A stretch of 6,873 bases of DNA from an uncultured Sphingobacteriaceae bacterium (GTDB lineage: Bacteria; Bacteroidota; Bacteroidia; Sphingobacteriales; Sphingobacteriaceae), in NCBI GenBank assembly GCA_937875035.1, contig CALNCF010000247.1:1-6873 (forward strand). Direction: 5' to 3'. Below, piece after piece: positions 6,841 to 6,873 of the stretch. Under the pieces are notes generated by a model that was not told the origin of the DNA, ran no database searches, and saw nothing but the letters and a program-made list of their open reading frames with translations. How positions within the stretch are numbered: the first letter of the stretch is position 1; each line of letters opens with the position of its first letter. The translations under genes and the position numbers were made by a program.

Positions 6841-6844
6841 CCCG

Positions 6845-6852
6845 CAAAGGTA
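6845..6852 (-). promoter_or_regulatory. -7 element of the carA promoter
   Basis: TACCTTTG (6852-6845) followed by CGGGC matches the Bacteroidota -7 consensus TAnnTTTG and is identical to the -7 element of the ftsB promoter. Transcription should begin near 6836-6840. The -33 element would lie at or just beyond the right edge and cannot be seen. The stretch upstream is AT-rich, as promoters are. Confidence 0.6.
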
Positions 6853-6873
6853 AGAAAATATTTGGTTTCGTAT

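Overview
The window looks like chromosomal DNA from a Bacteroidota bacterium, most plausibly the Chitinophagaceae/Sphingobacteriia side. The evidence is the protein style (a BatA/vWA-like membrane protein, a short FtsB/DivIC protein ending in the typical FAREKYLMKK..EDVFVI region), two copies of the Bacteroidota -7 promoter element TAnnTTTG, mostly AT-rich translation-initiation regions without Shine-Dalgarno sequences, and the order carA ... eno - ftsB. The genus call is inference; no rRNA is present. There are no mobile elements, CRISPR arrays, tRNAs or phage genes.

Layout. Bases 2-1069 (+) hold the 3' part of a large membrane protein with a GATase-like core and a C-terminal membrane helix. 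It converges on ftsB/divIC (1091-1387, -), a division protein. Bases 1388-1864 are non-coding for protein and carry the ftsB promoter, a leader with an intrinsic terminator just before the ftsB start, direct and inverted repeats, and the eno terminator. Then come, all on the minus strand in transcription order from the right: carA (6688-5591), a small secreted basic protein (5589-5071), an ABC ATPase (5068-4307), an ABC-2 permease (4304-3207) and eno (3157-1865). Gaps in carA-secreted protein-ATPase-permease are only 1-2 nt, and the permease-eno gap is 49 nt with no clear promoter, so this reads as one operon ending at the eno terminator (1811-1846).

How the genes work together. carA supplies glutamine-derived ammonia for carbamoyl phosphate (arginine and pyrimidines) and eno is glycolytic; both are housekeeping. 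The exporter pair is one transporter of unknown substrate. The secreted protein next to it may belong to the same function, but this rests on position only. ftsB acts in the division complex; eno-ftsB linkage is also found in E. coli.

The most notable signal is in the RNA leaders. Both carA and ftsB appear to have a TACCTTTG promoter, a leader of about 150 nt and a strong intrinsic terminator hairpin ending about 12-25 nt before the start codon, as expected for transcription attenuation. In the ftsB leader an upstream 9-nt segment is perfectly complementary to the terminator loop, and the carA leader starts with a long imperfect hairpin and contains a 48-codon ORF running through the terminator to 3 nt before carA. 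These are predictions from sequence. I see no defence system or other new multi-gene system.
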